Shown here piece after piece: positions 22,612-33,479 of a DNA stretch of 64,000 nt. The DNA comes from Undaria pinnatifida (Eukaryota; Sar; Phaeophyceae; Laminariales; Alariaceae). The position numbers were made by a program, and so were the translations under genes. The notes beneath the pieces were generated by a model. That model saw only the letters and a list, made by a program, of their open reading frames with translations, did not search any database and was not told the origin of the DNA. Position 1 is the stretch's first letter, and each line of letters opens with the position of its first letter. The stretch covers positions 6,101,919-6,165,918 of the forward strand of contig JABAKD010000016.1 of assembly GCA_012845835.1 (NCBI GenBank), written 5' to 3'.

Positions 22612-22960
22612 ATAAGCACCTACGGCGTGCGCAGTGCAAAAAATAGAGGAAGGGCCAGAGCACATACCACGTATACCACAGTGGTAACAGAACAAATACG
22701 ACGCCTCAAGGATGATGTACGTAGTGCAAAAGGGTTGGGGAAGGGCTAAGACATATATGCCATAGCAGTAAGAATCCAAATATGACGCCTCGATAAGTAC
22801 CAATGACGTACGTAGTGCAAAAAGCAGAAGAAGAGCCAACATGGGCATACCACAGCGGGTTTGGAGACATATACGATGCCCAAACATGCACCTATTTCGT
22901 ACGTAGTGCAGAAAGCAAGAGAAAGGCCAACAAAATAAATACCACAGCGGTTTCGGGGGC
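22612..22960. repeat. Tandem repeat, period about 90-97 bp
   Basis: Four degenerate units each contain GTACGTAGTGCARAAAG followed by a GARGAAGRGCCAA-like block and an ATACCACAGCGG-like block. The unit anchors lie near 22629, 22718, 22810 and 22900. Confidence 0.8.
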
Positions 22961-23129
22961 TGCGAAACAAGGGTACGCTAAACCGACGAAAGGAAACGAA
23001 AACACGGCAGGTTTGAGCCAAATTACGAAAACGGGGCAGGCTAAACTGGCACTAACAGGAAGACGGAACCATCACAAATTTTCGGCCTGGTTACGAAAAT
23101 GGAGCCAGCTAAATCAGTGGCTGGAAGGC

Positions 23130-23264
23130 CAGGGTAGCACACCGACGCAAGTACGCAAACATATGTGCTGGTCAAAAGTGGGACAACCCGAAAAGTCAGG
23201 GTAGCACACCGACTCAAACACGCGAACATACGTGCTGTTCAAAAGTGTGACAAGCTGAAACGTC
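23130..23264. repeat. 67-bp tandem duplication
   Basis: Two adjacent copies start CAGGGTAGCACACCGAC (about 23131 and 23198) and carry CATAYGTGCTG and TCAAAAGTG. Divergence is about 15%. Confidence 0.82.
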
Positions 23265-23605
23265 AAGACAAAGAAGAGGCACCTTGAAAGTAACTGAACG
23301 AGAAAACCAAACCCAAAAGAGAAAATCGAGAAGCCAATGCGCACAAAACAAATCCCATGGAAAAAAAACTCAAGAAGGAACTCAAGAAACATGGTAAGGG
23401 GGAGAGACAACATGACAAAAGGGTAAGTGCGACTTAACGCGATAATACCCTGGCTGCAGATATCCCTGTCGCGTGGCGTTGTAGGCACGCCAGTCCGTAG
23501 GTGGTGCTCCGCGAAGACATGCAGTAGAGACGCCGTAGGTTGATCCTGGAACCGGGTGGTGTAGAGTTTGAAGAAAGATCCGATGAAACGCGGATGGTGG
23601 TCGTA

Positions 23606-24343
23606 CTAGGGTGTGCTGCAGCACTCCGATCGCGAGACAGTTACGTCGTGGTGTTCGCGGAAGATGTGGTAGGAGCGCTGGAGACGGATGATGGTCCAGT
23701 AGAACGCGTTGAAGAGCTCCGAGCACGAACCGGTGAGGACGGATTGTTTGCGGACGATGCGGTTGGAGCTATTTGACGGAAGAAGACGAGGTTGCAGTAG
23801 CTCAATATGGTAGGTTGAAGAAGGTGGCGGATAGTGTACGCGGTGGTGGAATGTCCGTGTTCCGCAGCGTACATGTAGGTAACGCTGTAGTAGTCCTTTA
23901 AAGTGGGCCTGTGGAGATGCCTGCAGTTCTCGCGGTGGTGGAGTTCGCTTTGTACGCGGCGAGGATAATGGCGTGGTTGCTGGAATAGGCGGTAGAGAAG
24001 ACCCGAAGTTGCCGGCGATGGCTGTAATGCCGGGGCGGTTAGTAGCGGACTGAAGGAGCAAACCTACCGGCGTGGTGGCTGCAGGAGTCGGCGAAATATG
24101 TCCCCGCTGGTCGGTGCTGACGGCACGATGACGCCGGAGTTGGTGGTAGTGGCCAAGGAGAGGGCGCCTCGCCGCTGGTAGCGGTTTGAAGCGGCAGGCC
24201 CATCGGTGCATGGATGCAGAGGTCGGTGAAATAATTCCCAGATTGTCGGAGTAGATGGTGGCGACGACGCCGGGGCCGGTGGCAGTGGCCAAAAAACAAA
24301 AAGGCTGCCTTGACGTTGGTAGTGGCTTGAAGGAGAAAGACAT
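23606..24343 (-). CDS. Pro/Ser/Thr/His-rich open frame in LTR element, unrecognised
   Basis: An ATG at 24343 opens 245 codons on the minus strand, the sense strand of the LTR element by its primer site. The product is rich in Pro, Ser, Thr, Arg and His, with internal near-repeats such as LLQSATN and RFKPLPA. No domain, signal peptide or membrane segment is evident. Because this strand is pyrimidine-rich, stop codons are depleted by composition, so a long frame is weak evidence of coding. Treat it as a possible accessory frame or chance. Confidence 0.15.
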   Translation of the reverse strand: MSFSFKPLPTSRQPFCFLATATGPGVVATIYSDNLGIISPTSASMHRWACRFKPLPAARRPLLGHYHQLRRHRAVSTDQRGHISPTPAATTPVGLLLQSATNRPGITAIAGNFGSSLPPIPATTPLSSPRTKRTPPPRELQASPQAHFKGLLQRYLHVRCGTRTFHHRVHYPPPSSTYHIELLQPRLLPSNSSNRIVRKQSVLTGSCSELFNAFYWTIIRLQRSYHIFREHHDVTVSRSECCSTP

Positions 24344-24359
24344 CGCATGAAAAAGTCGC

Positions 24360-24850
24360 GGAAGACGGCGGTGGAGCTTAGGTGGAAGGCGAAGCTCTGA
24401 CGAAGGTGGAGCTCTGGTCGCGAAGCTCAGGTGACGACAGGTGACGACGAATCTCCGTGCAGGAGGAGCTGCGTTCGCGAAGTACAGGTGACGACGAAGC
24501 TCTATCGAAAATGGAGCTCTGAAAAAGGTGGATTTCTGGGCTTGAAGCTCGGGTGACGACGAAGCTCTGGTGAAAGGTGGAACTCCGGTGAGCGTGGAGC
24601 TCTGGTCTCGAAGCTCAGGTGACGGCGAAGCTCAGGTGACGTCGAAGCTCTGGTGAAAGGTGGAACTCCGGTGAACGTGGAGGTCTGGTCGCGAAGCTCA
24701 GGTGACGGCGAAGCTCAGGTGACGATGGAGCTCTGGTGGCAAAGCTCAGGTGACGACGAAGCTCAGGTGACGATGGAGCTCTGGTGGCAAAGCTCAGCTG
24801 ACGGCGAAGCTCAGGTGACGATGGAGCTCTGGTCGCGGTGTTCGCGCGGC
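24360..24850. repeat. Short-period satellite (GAAGCTCAGGTGACG units)
   Basis: Modules of 15-50 bp combine GAAGCTCAGGTGACG, GATGGAGCTCTGGTGG and GGTGGAACTCCGGTGA in varying order and number. The cleanest higher-order unit, about 48 bp, lies around 24690-24830. A 144-codon minus-strand frame (24615-25049) is mostly translation of this array (SSPELRRHLSFATRAP repeated), so I do not list it as a gene. Confidence 0.85.
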
Positions 24851-25244
24851 GATGGGGGGGGTTCGATGATCTTAGAAGTTTAGCCACAGTTACTGGCGAG
24901 AAAAACCGTAGTCGGAAGGGCAGTCCACAGTTTCCCGCGACGGCTGTGGAGCGATGACGGCTCCAGGAAAGTAATGGTCCGACGAAGAATGAGAAGGGCC
25001 AAAAAGGGATGCGCCAATGGTGGGCGCTGGGGAGAACGAAGGACGGCATGAAAGCCGATCCAGGAGGAGCGCCAGCGTCCTCGGCGCCTTTCTCGGAGCT
25101 GGCTAGCGAACCGAAGGCGATGTCATGGGCCGAAATGGACCCGACGGAGGTTTTGGCGCGGAGAAGGGGTCGACGGATTGTTTTGGTATGGTCCGCAACT
25201 GTGAGTTGCCGAAAGTATTACCAGCGAATCGTGGTGCATGGGGC

Positions 25245-25725
25245 AGGAGGGAGGGGGTTTTAGCCCACCCAAGTCAATGCCTAACAGGAAGGGTGCGCGG
25301 TTTGCGCGTCGCCAGTGGATGGGGGCGGATAGTGATGGTGGGTCGAAAGGGAGGGGGAACTAGCTCACCCAAAACGATACCCGGGATGGAATGCTCGCAT
25401 CGGTCGACGTGGGCAGCGGAGAGGCCGAGGAAGGGCCCGATTTCTGGCTAAAAAGGTCCCATACGTACCAGGCTCGGGAGGTTCATGAGCCCGAGGCTAA
25501 AAAAAATAACAAACTCGGAAAAAGAGGGCGGTGGAATGGTAGAGGTGGGTCGTAGAGGAGAGGTAGCGAGCCCACCCAAACCGATAGTCGGTTCGAAACG
25601 CTCATACCCGGGAAAAAAAAATCAACTCAAACTCAGAAGATAGGAGCGGCGGGATGTGGTGGTGGGTTGGGAGGGACGGGGGAACGAGCCCACCCAAGCC
25701 GATGCTCGGCTCGGAGAGGTCATAA
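25245..25725. repeat. Dispersed motif with GGTGGGT...CCCACC, four copies
   Basis: A block of about 45-60 bp containing GGGAGGGGG..., then AGCCCACCCAA and CGATRCYCGG-like text, occurs near 25247, 25345, 25555 and 25670. In three copies a preceding GGTGGGT can pair with CCCACC. The sequence is degenerate, and I assign no function. Confidence 0.6.
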
Positions 25726-25745
25726 CCGGAAAGGAACAAAACCAC

Positions 25746-25865
25746 AGGTTCAGATGATAAACCTATAGGAATGTTAGGGTAGGGGGGGGTGGCGACAGTG
25801 GCGTCACAGATATGCCTTCAAGGACGGGTAGGGGTTGCCTAGGTTCAGGTGGTGAACCTACAGGG
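25746..25865. repeat. Short direct repeat in LTR element interior
   Basis: AGGTTCAGATGATAAACCT near 25746 recurs as AGGTTCAGGTGGTGAACCT near 25842, and both are followed by AYAGG. Each copy is itself an imperfect inverted repeat (AGGTT...AACCT). Confidence 0.7.
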
Positions 25866-26993
25866 TTGTTGAGGCAAAAGGGGGGTGACGGTATTGGTGT
25901 CGGATGGGGATTCGCGACCGTTGGGTTGGAGGGGAACTGTTCGGTGTTCACTGGCAACGGAAGCAGAATCAGTCGAGGTCGTCCGTGGTTGTGTCGTCGA
26001 GGAAAGCTGAAGGGCCGTTGGTGGCAAGGATCCGGTTAATGAAGGAGTAGCTAAAGAGCTGGGTCGGGAGCGATAAACCGCGGGTTTGTTGTGGTTGCGG
26101 GCAACCAGGGCACGCTGGTGGGTAAACGGAAAAGCTGGCCGGGAGGTACCGTCGGTGGCCTGGAACAGGCGGGATGGTTTGGGCCAGGGTAGCCGTGAAA
26201 AGGGGGCGGGAGGGGGTCCATCGTTTGTCGAAATGAGAACTAACCAGACCTTGAGCGGGAGGGCGGTTGCTTCCTCCAGATGGTCGGCGGAGACCGGAGC
26301 AAGGCGGCTCTGTGGTAACACGTCGGGGTGGAGAACGGCTTGGGGAATTCGGCAGGTGCGCCTCGGTGGCAATGGAGGGGGCCGGGAGAGAGGTGTTCTG
26401 TGGAAACCGGTCGCGTTGAAGGGAGGGGCGCGGCAGAGTTGTTCTGTCGCGTTGGAAAGGGTCGGAACGAGGTCGGTAGTAGGAGGGTTCGGCGAGAAAT
26501 GCCGAGACCGAAAGGGGATGACTCGTTTGCAACGCGGCTGGTTAAAGGAAAAGGCGGCTGCCAACCGAATAAAGCGGTTATTGCTCCTGCCTATGGATGG
26601 GGTTGTCAGTCTCGGGTGTACCGTTGCCGAAGCTAGAGATACGAACTGGGAAGGCGGTGGTGGATGTCGAGGGTCGTTGGGTGGTGGGAAGGGAATAGTT
26701 TCCGGCGTTTGTCGGCCTCGGAACCATTGTCCCAGGTAGGTAATGAAGGAGCTCCGGCGTTTGTTGGCCTCGGAACCAATGTCCATGGCTGGTCCTAGGA
26801 ACGGTTCCGATACTTGGTCAAAGCCGGGAGCTGCCGAAGCTAGAGATACGAACTGGGAAGGCGGTGGTGGATGTCGAGGGTCGTTGGGTGGTGGGAAGGG
26901 AATAGTTTCCGGCGTTTGTCGGCCTCGGAACCATTGTCCCAGGTAGGTAATGAAGGAGCTCCGGCGTTTGTTGGCCTCGGAACCAATGTCCAT
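25845..26993 (-). CDS. 382-codon Pro/Ser/Thr-rich frame with a perfect 69-residue duplication
   Basis: This is the longest frame of the LTR element, from an ATG at 26993 on the element's sense strand. Its first 69 codons are repeated because the DNA carries two 207-bp copies (26625-27038). Since 207 is a multiple of three, the duplication keeps the frame, and MDIGSEANKRRSSFITYLGQ begins both copies. The rest is Pro-, Ser-, Thr- and Arg-rich, with no knuckle, protease or polymerase motif. Depletion of stops on a pyrimidine-rich strand may explain its length. It could be a novel element protein or chance, and I favour chance slightly. Confidence 0.25.
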   Translation of the reverse strand: MDIGSEANKRRSSFITYLGQWFRGRQTPETIPFPPPNDPRHPPPPSQFVSLASAAPGFDQVSEPFLGPAMDIGSEANKRRSSFITYLGQWFRGRQTPETIPFPPPNDPRHPPPPSQFVSLASATVHPRLTTPSIGRSNNRFIRLAAAFSFNQPRCKRVIPFRSRHFSPNPPTTDLVPTLSNATEQLCRAPPFNATGFHRTPLSRPPPLPPRRTCRIPQAVLHPDVLPQSRLAPVSADHLEEATALPLKVWLVLISTNDGPPPAPFSRLPWPKPSRLFQATDGTSRPAFPFTHQRALVARNHNKPAVYRSRPSSLATPSLTGSLPPTALQLSSTTQPRTTSTDSASVASEHRTVPLQPNGRESPSDTNTVTPLLPQQPCRFTT

Positions 26994-27038
26994 GGCTGGT
27001 CCTAGGAACGGTTCCGATACTTGGTCAAAGCCGGGAGC
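26625..27038. repeat. Perfect 207-bp tandem duplication
   Basis: The copies at 26625-26831 and 26832-27038 appear identical by eye, starting TGCCGAAGCTAGAGATACG. The surrounding sequence is heavily degraded, so this is a recent event, or its identity has been kept by conversion. Confidence 0.92.
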
Positions 27039-30000
27039 TGCGGGGTCGTGGTGTCGCTCAAAATGTCGGTATCGGGCGAGGTCGGAAACTACTCCACACG
27101 GTGATAAGGAAAACCCGTAGAAGAAGAATCCAGAAGGGTGGCACTGCTAAAGGTTGAACATCCCAGAAGAGGTAGTCCGGTGTAGGCTGGCTGCGGTGAG
27201 CCGCCAAGCAGTGGTCAGTTGCGGCTGTCTGTAAGACTGTCGCGTGGCGATGGCGAGGGTGCAGCAGGCTGATCTAGAGAACATGCGCGGCTGGGTTAAC
27301 GTGATCGCAGAAGGAGTCTCGGTATTGTATCACCGAGGCTCTGGGAGGGTCTCCGTGGGTGGCGTTTACAGGACCGGGGCGAAGATACCCTGGGGGTCCT
27401 GTCTCCAAGCGGCGTTGGATGAGCAGGATAGAACTCGCTAGGAAATGCCGTACCTGTGGTCCGTGTCCACGCAATCCACGAGGGTTACGGGGAAGACGGG
27501 GCAGGGGGCTCAGGGCATATCCTGGTCAACTATGATCGCGAGTCTTCCGTCGTCATGACGGGACTGTCCCTTGGGCCCAGGGGCAGTGGTGTTGTCAACA
27601 CTGTGGCAGCGAGTGGGAACCCGTCGTTCGCGGGCCCACCGCTGGCACTTGAAAAACGCGCACGTCCTAGGACGAGCGCGGGTGGAGCCGCCGATAAATA
27701 GGCGAGGCGGGCTCAGGGTGCGATGGCCCAGAATTGGAAGCAGAAGTTTCGCGCTGTAGTCCGGAACCGCTGGTAGCCGTGGTCTTCGGCAAGTAGCGTT
27801 GCTCATCGGTGTAAGGCGTCGAGTGGAGCATCCCAGTAGGGCTCGACGTCTTGGCCTCCTCGCACCCACACCTCAAGACCATCGCTAGAACAAGGGGATC
27901 AGGCTTGGACAAGCGATATCGCATGTATGGGGCTGGGCGGGGGAGGTAGATTGTTGGGGGGCGGGGGCGTCGGTGGAGCTCGTTCTTTGAAAGTTGGAGC
28001 TGGAACCTCGTCCCGCAATTAGATGGCCTGGCGCTGGCAGTGCTGTATCGGTTGATCAGCGGGTAGCGTCCAGGGATTTTTGCCGCAATGGGTATCGGCC
28101 GGCCACGCTGTTGCTGTCGATGTTGTCGTCGTTGTCGCAGCAGTTTCCCGAGAAAGAAAGGCGATCATGGCGCTTTCGACCCAAAAAATAGGTGTCACGG
28201 CAATTATAACGAGCAGCGTTGGTTGTCGCGGGTTATTGCCGGGTAATAGCGCCGGGTTTACGGTCCGCGCGTTTCCGCAAATACCAAAAGTAAAAACCAA
28301 TATCCTGAAGTATACCCATACCTGGGTTGAGCGCACCAGAGGCGTAGCGGTGTTGCTACAGTGGGAGAGTGCCGCCGGCACGATGCAGACGTCAAGGAGA
28401 ACGCCCGAAAGCCAGCGGAGTGGTACTCGATGGCCAGGTAGTTGACAATGATGCTCGTCGCAGGTTGTGTCCCGTATCGCAATATATGGTGGTTGCGAGC
28501 CACCACTTTTTGCGGTCCGTGAGTCAGACGCAGGCGTCGTGGGCGTCACAATCCGGGTGGTCGCGACCGCCGTCGCGGCCACTACGGATAGGATGGCGTC
28601 TGCGTCGTTGGGCGACCTTGCTGTCGCTGTTACAACGGTCAATATCGGTGATGTAGGTGGTAGGCGGAGAAGAAAGGTGGCGTAGGTGGTAGTCGGAGAA
28701 GAACGGTGGTCTTGACCCGAGGAGTAGGTGATGCGGGGGGGGGTGCGTGCGGCGTTTTTGGGGGCTGGTTGGGCAGGGCGTGTGCGGCGTTTTAAGGCCG
28801 TGGATTCACGGGAGGGAGTCGGAATTGCAAGGAAATCATCCGAACCGGCAGATTACCGCAGACAGACCGTCTAACGATGCCGACATGAGTCGTAGTTGGG
28901 TAGGTACGACGTGGCCAATAACCGAAAAATATTTTACCGCAGACAAGGGTGCCTTTGGGTGCCGCCCGTTCGAGACCGTGGGCGCGCCGGATGCAGTTGT
29001 AAGCAAGTACCAGCAAACAAAAGCAGGGGCGATTGGGCGCAGGGGGTTAAGCGCGGTAGTGGGCGGGCGAATTTGAACCGTTGTGGTGATAGACGCGGCC
29101 GCGTGGGGTGGGCGGCTATGGGAGCCGGGGTTGGGATGTGAGCAGCAACGTGTCGGTTGGGGCGGTAGTCGTGGCTCAGATGGGGGGGGCAGGGCACAAA
29201 GGGCTGCAGTCGCGGTGGCATGATATTCGGCAACCACCGCGGCACTGGCCTGATGGATGCCGCTTCGGCGATACACGCTGTGGTAGTCGTCGCTGTACTT
29301 GCGGCGTTGTTGCGCTCCCCCACGGGAAAAAAATGACCTCTTGCCCTCAGGCGCTGAACAAAATCGCAGTCGTATCAGGTGGGCGTCTCTCGTAGAGGGA
29401 TCCGTCCTCCTAGTCTCGGCGTGTAAGGTGGCCGTACCAAACGTCGAGGGATCCGGTTTGACTGATATGGGTCGGGGTCAGTGGCGGTGGTGGAAATGCC
29501 GTCAACGACCCTGGCCGCTCCGGGCATTATTTCGATTTTATTGGAACATAATGACAAGGTCCTTCACCGTAACTGTACCACCCATGGCTACAGCAGGAGA
29601 AAAACGCGAAGCTCACTGTTCATTGTGAGGGTTTAGGGATTGGGTCCTGGTTGGTGCGGGACTTACCGCAAAGGTTGGGGGGGGATCCATGTTGGTCCGG
29701 AATGGATAGGGAGGTATCGCACGCACCGGAGTAGAGGGGTAGGATGCAGTACCAGTAGTTTTCGAACGTCACCAGGAAGACCGGAGGGTGATGGATGATT
29801 GTAGATATTCCCGGGGGAGGAGCGTGGTGCTCGGGAGATGGTTAGAACCACCGAGTTATCCAGTCGAAAACAAAACAAAATCAGACCTTACAACACGGAA
29901 AATATGTGTACCTCTTGTACCCGTCGATAACCTAAGCTATGTTTGAGGTTTCCGAAGCAAAAATCCGGACCTAAAAATGACGGTATACTTCGGGGGTGCA

Positions 30001-31398
30001 CTTTTTATAAAAATACCGGGGGGGGTTCCGCGTAACACACGTAGGATACTCGTGAAAAAGGGAGAGAGATGGCACTCGGAGCGTGACGCACTCGGGGTGC
30101 GGTTTTACTCAACCGTACTTTTGCTCAAGCACGATCCTAATACAGTTCGAGTCACTCCAACGCTGCATCAGGTAGAGGGGGTGCGTAACAGCAAACACGT
30201 AAGCCTCATAAAAATAGCTCAAACACGCGTGGGGTATTGAGCGTATTGACGAGGCTCGTGGCACGTTGAGTCTCCACCCTCACAGAGGTTTCCAAATAGA
30301 ACACAGTGCACCGTGAGAGGATTTTATAAAAAGTACCAATATGATATAGTGGGATGTTCGACATGTAGTACCGCCGTTCGCGCATTCTGGGGTTGAAACC
30401 CCTAAAAAAAATAATTCACCGTGACGGAGCACAATCATTGTCACTTGTGTAAGTCAACATTATGTGCAGCGCGTGTTGATGCTCGTGACAAGACGATCAT
30501 GGTTGCATGACCATTTTTGCAAGACGAGATGTGCGCCAGCATGATGAAGGCAACACGTGCATCATAGATAGCTGTACTTTTGTGATATTTCGGCACGAAC
30601 AACAAGAAGAAAAAAAAAAACACAGGGGGCGCGTCAGGGTTAATTTAGACATGCCAAACAAGTGTCCATATGGCAGAGAAACGGGGGGGGGAAGCATTTT
30701 CCGTGGTTGCTCGCAAAATTATTGTCAAGCAACTATTAGCAGAAAAGAATGCCTTCAAACCATAATAAATATAAAAGTAAAAAAAAAAAAGAAACAGTTA
30801 TCGACTTTCAAGCTTGCGCAGCAACATTACAATTTTGAGCAGCATAGACCCTGCTTTATCGTAAAATTGAAGCGGAAAATGCGTTGAAATTTGGTCATCA
30901 TCTACCCTGTATCACCAGAAACGGGGAAAAGTAAACTCGGTCGGGTGACAAAAATCGGGCAAATCTCAGCAGCGTCTACTCCACTTCATCATACGAGATG
31001 GGGCAGATGCGAGGGACTTTAATGCTTTTTGTCGCAAAAAAAAAAAAATGTTATCGTAGAGCCTGCTTTTGTTATGGCGTAAAAAGCTGGCCGAACGCGG
31101 GGGGGGGGATAATCCAATATTAGACTGCGTAGAGCTCGGGCACAACAAATATACTGGCAAAATGCTCTTACAGCAGACGCATATGGGCATGATAGAGCCC
31201 ATATGTGGCTCAAAACTGGTAAGAGGCACGGTTACTGCAGCATTTCGGATGATGTGAGCAGCATAGGGGCCGTGCGTGAGACAAAACCGACGGAATTCAT
31301 ATATGACACTAGTATCCTGACAAATTAAGGCAGCATAAAGCCTGTGTATAACAGAAGGCTGGCGAGATACACGTACTACAGCAGTATTTTGTCAAATT
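27039..31398 (-). other. Interior of LTR element, no recognisable gene
   Basis: About 4.4 kb with no domain I recognise. Several minus-strand frames of 80-207 codons (longest 28019-28642, non-ATG start) are Thr/Ala/Val/Pro-rich. From about 29900 the composition becomes more A-rich. Loose repeats of GCAGCATAGACCCTGCTTT-like text appear near 30840 and of TTATCGTAGAGCCTGCTTTT-like text near 31050. Confidence 0.5.
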
Positions 31399-32196
31399 TT
31401 AACAGCGTAGATGCGATGCAATGGCCAAAATGTACGAAGTGTACGTTAAACAGCAGCATGGTGACAAACGGCAACATAGAGCTCTGTACCTCATAAGCTG
31501 GTAAGAATTGCACACTGGACAACGGTAATTTCGCCATAGCTGTGCAGGGTCCGCGTACGATATGTCTTTTAACTGGAGAGATGGTACGTCCGACACCACC
31601 AGTGTATAAAAACAAAACGAAAGTTTAAACGCAAAAAAAAACAGTACAAGTAGTAATTCTCCGAGACACGTGCTTGTTAACCAAGCAACAAACAAGCAAA
31701 CAAAGTAGCTATCAATAAATAAAGCAAACAAGGGAAATGCATCAAAACAAAAGAACAAACAAACCAGGGGCAAACCAAAACGACTTTGGGATGGCGGTGG
31801 AAGCGGGGTACTACTGAGAGTATCTGGACAAGACGCAACCGTGCATACAGGCCTGAAACCCTGGGAGTCAGACTCGGTACAACTCCGTACCTGGTGGGGG
31901 GGTAGGTATGCTACGATTATGAGGGTGTGCCACGCCCGTAAGGTACGTGTCAACCCATACGTGTGTACGTACCACTGCTGTGCTGTGTACGAGGTACGCA
32001 AAATATTTTTGAGCCGCTGTCTCACCAAAGGTACGCAAGCAAAAATATTACTAATACGTCGTACCCGATGCCAATCACACGCCGTAAAAATGACACCACC
32101 GGCTAAGTGTGCGAGCAGAAAAATAAAAAGAAAAGAAACGATAATTACGAAAAGCGGGCGTGGTACCTCCCTGGCACTTGTGTCTATCTCCTGCAA
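31399..32196 (-). CDS. Hydrophobic 265-codon frame next to the 5' LTR, unrecognised
   Basis: This frame starts about 670 bases inside the upstream LTR on the element's sense strand. It lacks an ATG at its first codon (TTG at 32196). The product has several hydrophobic stretches, such as LFVIIVSFLFIFLLAHLAGG and LLLVLFFFAFKLSFCF, that could be membrane segments, and many Cys and Tyr residues. The T-rich sense strand would produce Phe/Leu-rich text by chance, so coding status is doubtful. An env-like role is conceivable but nothing specific supports it. Confidence 0.15.
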   Translation of the reverse strand: MQEIDTSAREVPRPLFVIIVSFLFIFLLAHLAGGVIFTACDWHRVRRISNIFACVPLVRQRLKNILRTSYTAQQWYVHTYGLTRTLRAWHTLIIVAYLPPHQVRSCTESDSQGFRPVCTVASCPDTLSSTPLPPPSQSRFGLPLVCLFFCFDAFPLFALFIDSYFVCLFVAWLTSTCLGELLLVLFFFAFKLSFCFYTLVVSDVPSLQLKDISYADPAQLWRNYRCPVCNSYQLMRYRALCCRLSPCCCLTYTSYILAIASHLRC

Positions 32197-32843
32197 ATGA
32201 GGGCCTATACCTCAATCAGTGGAGAACACAACAGAGAGCTCTCCTTTTGTTACGTGGTCCTTGTGGGGTCGCAGGGATTGGGTCGTTCTTGTACATACAA
32301 GTGTATTTTGGGGATGGTATAGCGCTTTTGGGGTGACAGACGTACTACTACAACAAACAGCAGGAGTACGGTGACACGAAAACGTCCAGAGATATCCCGT
32401 ACCGGAGGACTTGTATGTATTGACGATGTACTATACGCTTGATGCGAAGCAAAGGGAACAAAGGAGATCGTTTGTAGCACAATACCGGCGCAATACCGGT
32501 CGGTGCTATACCTACCTACGAGGGGGGGGTGGAATACGAGAGGGAGACGAGACGACTGCCGACGGCACTCAACTGCTTGTACTCGGGTCTATACTATATG
32601 ACCTATCTATGAGCTGTCAGGCGCCGCTCGTACGTGGTTGACACACGGAGGTTCGATATAAAAAGGGAGGCAAAAGAAAGGACAAAGAACACAAAAGAAA
32701 ACAAAACAAAAAATGACTCCATAATATGTTAATATAGTGTATATCCTGTCTCTCGCCATATATGTGGTTGCTCACATCAAAGGTAAATAGAAACCGAGAA
32801 GAGGCGGGGCTGTCGTTCCAAGCTTGAAGCTCACACGTCGTCA

Positions 32844-32860
32844 ATTCAGCGAGGACGCCA
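32844..32860 (-). other. Primer-binding site of the large LTR element
   Basis: On the minus strand, TGGCGTCCTCGCTGAAT starts two bases after the end of the LTR. Its complement ends in CCA preceded by G, as the 3' end of a tRNA with a G discriminator base would. That discriminator is compatible with an aspartate tRNA, but I have not identified the tRNA. Confidence 0.7.
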
Positions 32861-32862
32861 TT

Positions 32863-33379
32863 TGTGAAGGTGTCGTGGTACCGGAAGGTGGGAGGGAAGG
32901 GACGCAGGGGTATCAGCTTCGCTTGGAGACAGCACCGGTTCTTCTTTATAGATTTCTCATTATTGGCGTTGAGCTATGACAAGCTCGAGGAGACAGGAAG
33001 AGGAAGAGGAGGAGAAGGAGGAGAAGGAGGAGGAGGAGCTGAGAGCACGGGGGTGGGATGAAGCTCACAGAGTTCGCTTCACCCCAGCATTGCTGCTGTG
33101 CTCTCTTCCGGACCTTTACCTACGGAACGTACAAGGAACGTTCTCCTGGATGTCCTATGTTCCCATGAGCGCTTAACGCGCTTACTTCTATCTATCTTGT
33201 CCAGAGGAGGAGCGTTCCATTTCCGAGAACGCTCTTGTGGTACAAACTAGCTAGATTCTACGGGTTATCCGCTTCACTCAGAATATTCCGTTTAAGAAAA
33301 CCTTCTTGTGGCCAATAGACCATAACTCTGCGGACTATCCTACCGAATCTATTGCCAGCTATACTGACACTCTATAACA
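32863..33379 (-). repeat. LTR, upstream copy of the large element
   Basis: 517 bp, near identical to 18578-19094. It is followed on the plus strand by ATAC, the target duplication. By orientation this is the 5' LTR that would carry the promoter for the minus-strand transcript. Confidence 0.92.
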
Positions 33380-33479
33380 ATACAGAATATTATTAGTTAT
33401 CTTATACTTCGAAGTATGTTATTCTTAATACAGCATTCGAGAATTAAAGTCAGCTACTCCCCCCTCAAAAGAAACACAA

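Larger units (their letters stand above)
18578..33379 (-). mobile_element. Large LTR element without recognisable gag-pol (LARD-like), 14.8 kb
   Basis: Two 517-bp direct repeats (18578-19094 and 32863-33379) with TG...CA ends bracket 13.8 kb. They are flanked by a 4-bp duplication, ATAC (18574-18577 and 33380-33383), possibly five bases if one A is shared. Orientation comes from the primer site. Two bases inside the right-hand LTR the minus strand reads TGGCGTCCTCGCTGAAT, the complement of a tRNA 3' end with CCA. At the other end the minus strand reads CAGGGTGGGCTAA before the LTR, a weak polypurine tract. The interior shows no zinc knuckle, DSG/DTG protease, integrase or reverse transcriptase motif. 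It is mostly degenerate repeats with a purine-rich plus strand. The size and emptiness fit a large retrotransposon derivative. Confidence 0.85.

Noticed and set aside
24615-25049. 144-codon repetitive protein
   Set aside because: It is the translation of the GAAGCTCAGGTGACG satellite and appears only because that array lacks stops on one strand.
33380-33384. A clear 5-bp target duplication for the large LTR element
   Set aside because: Only ATAC is unambiguous. A fifth base A would overlap the terminal A of the LTR, so I report four bases with a possible fifth.
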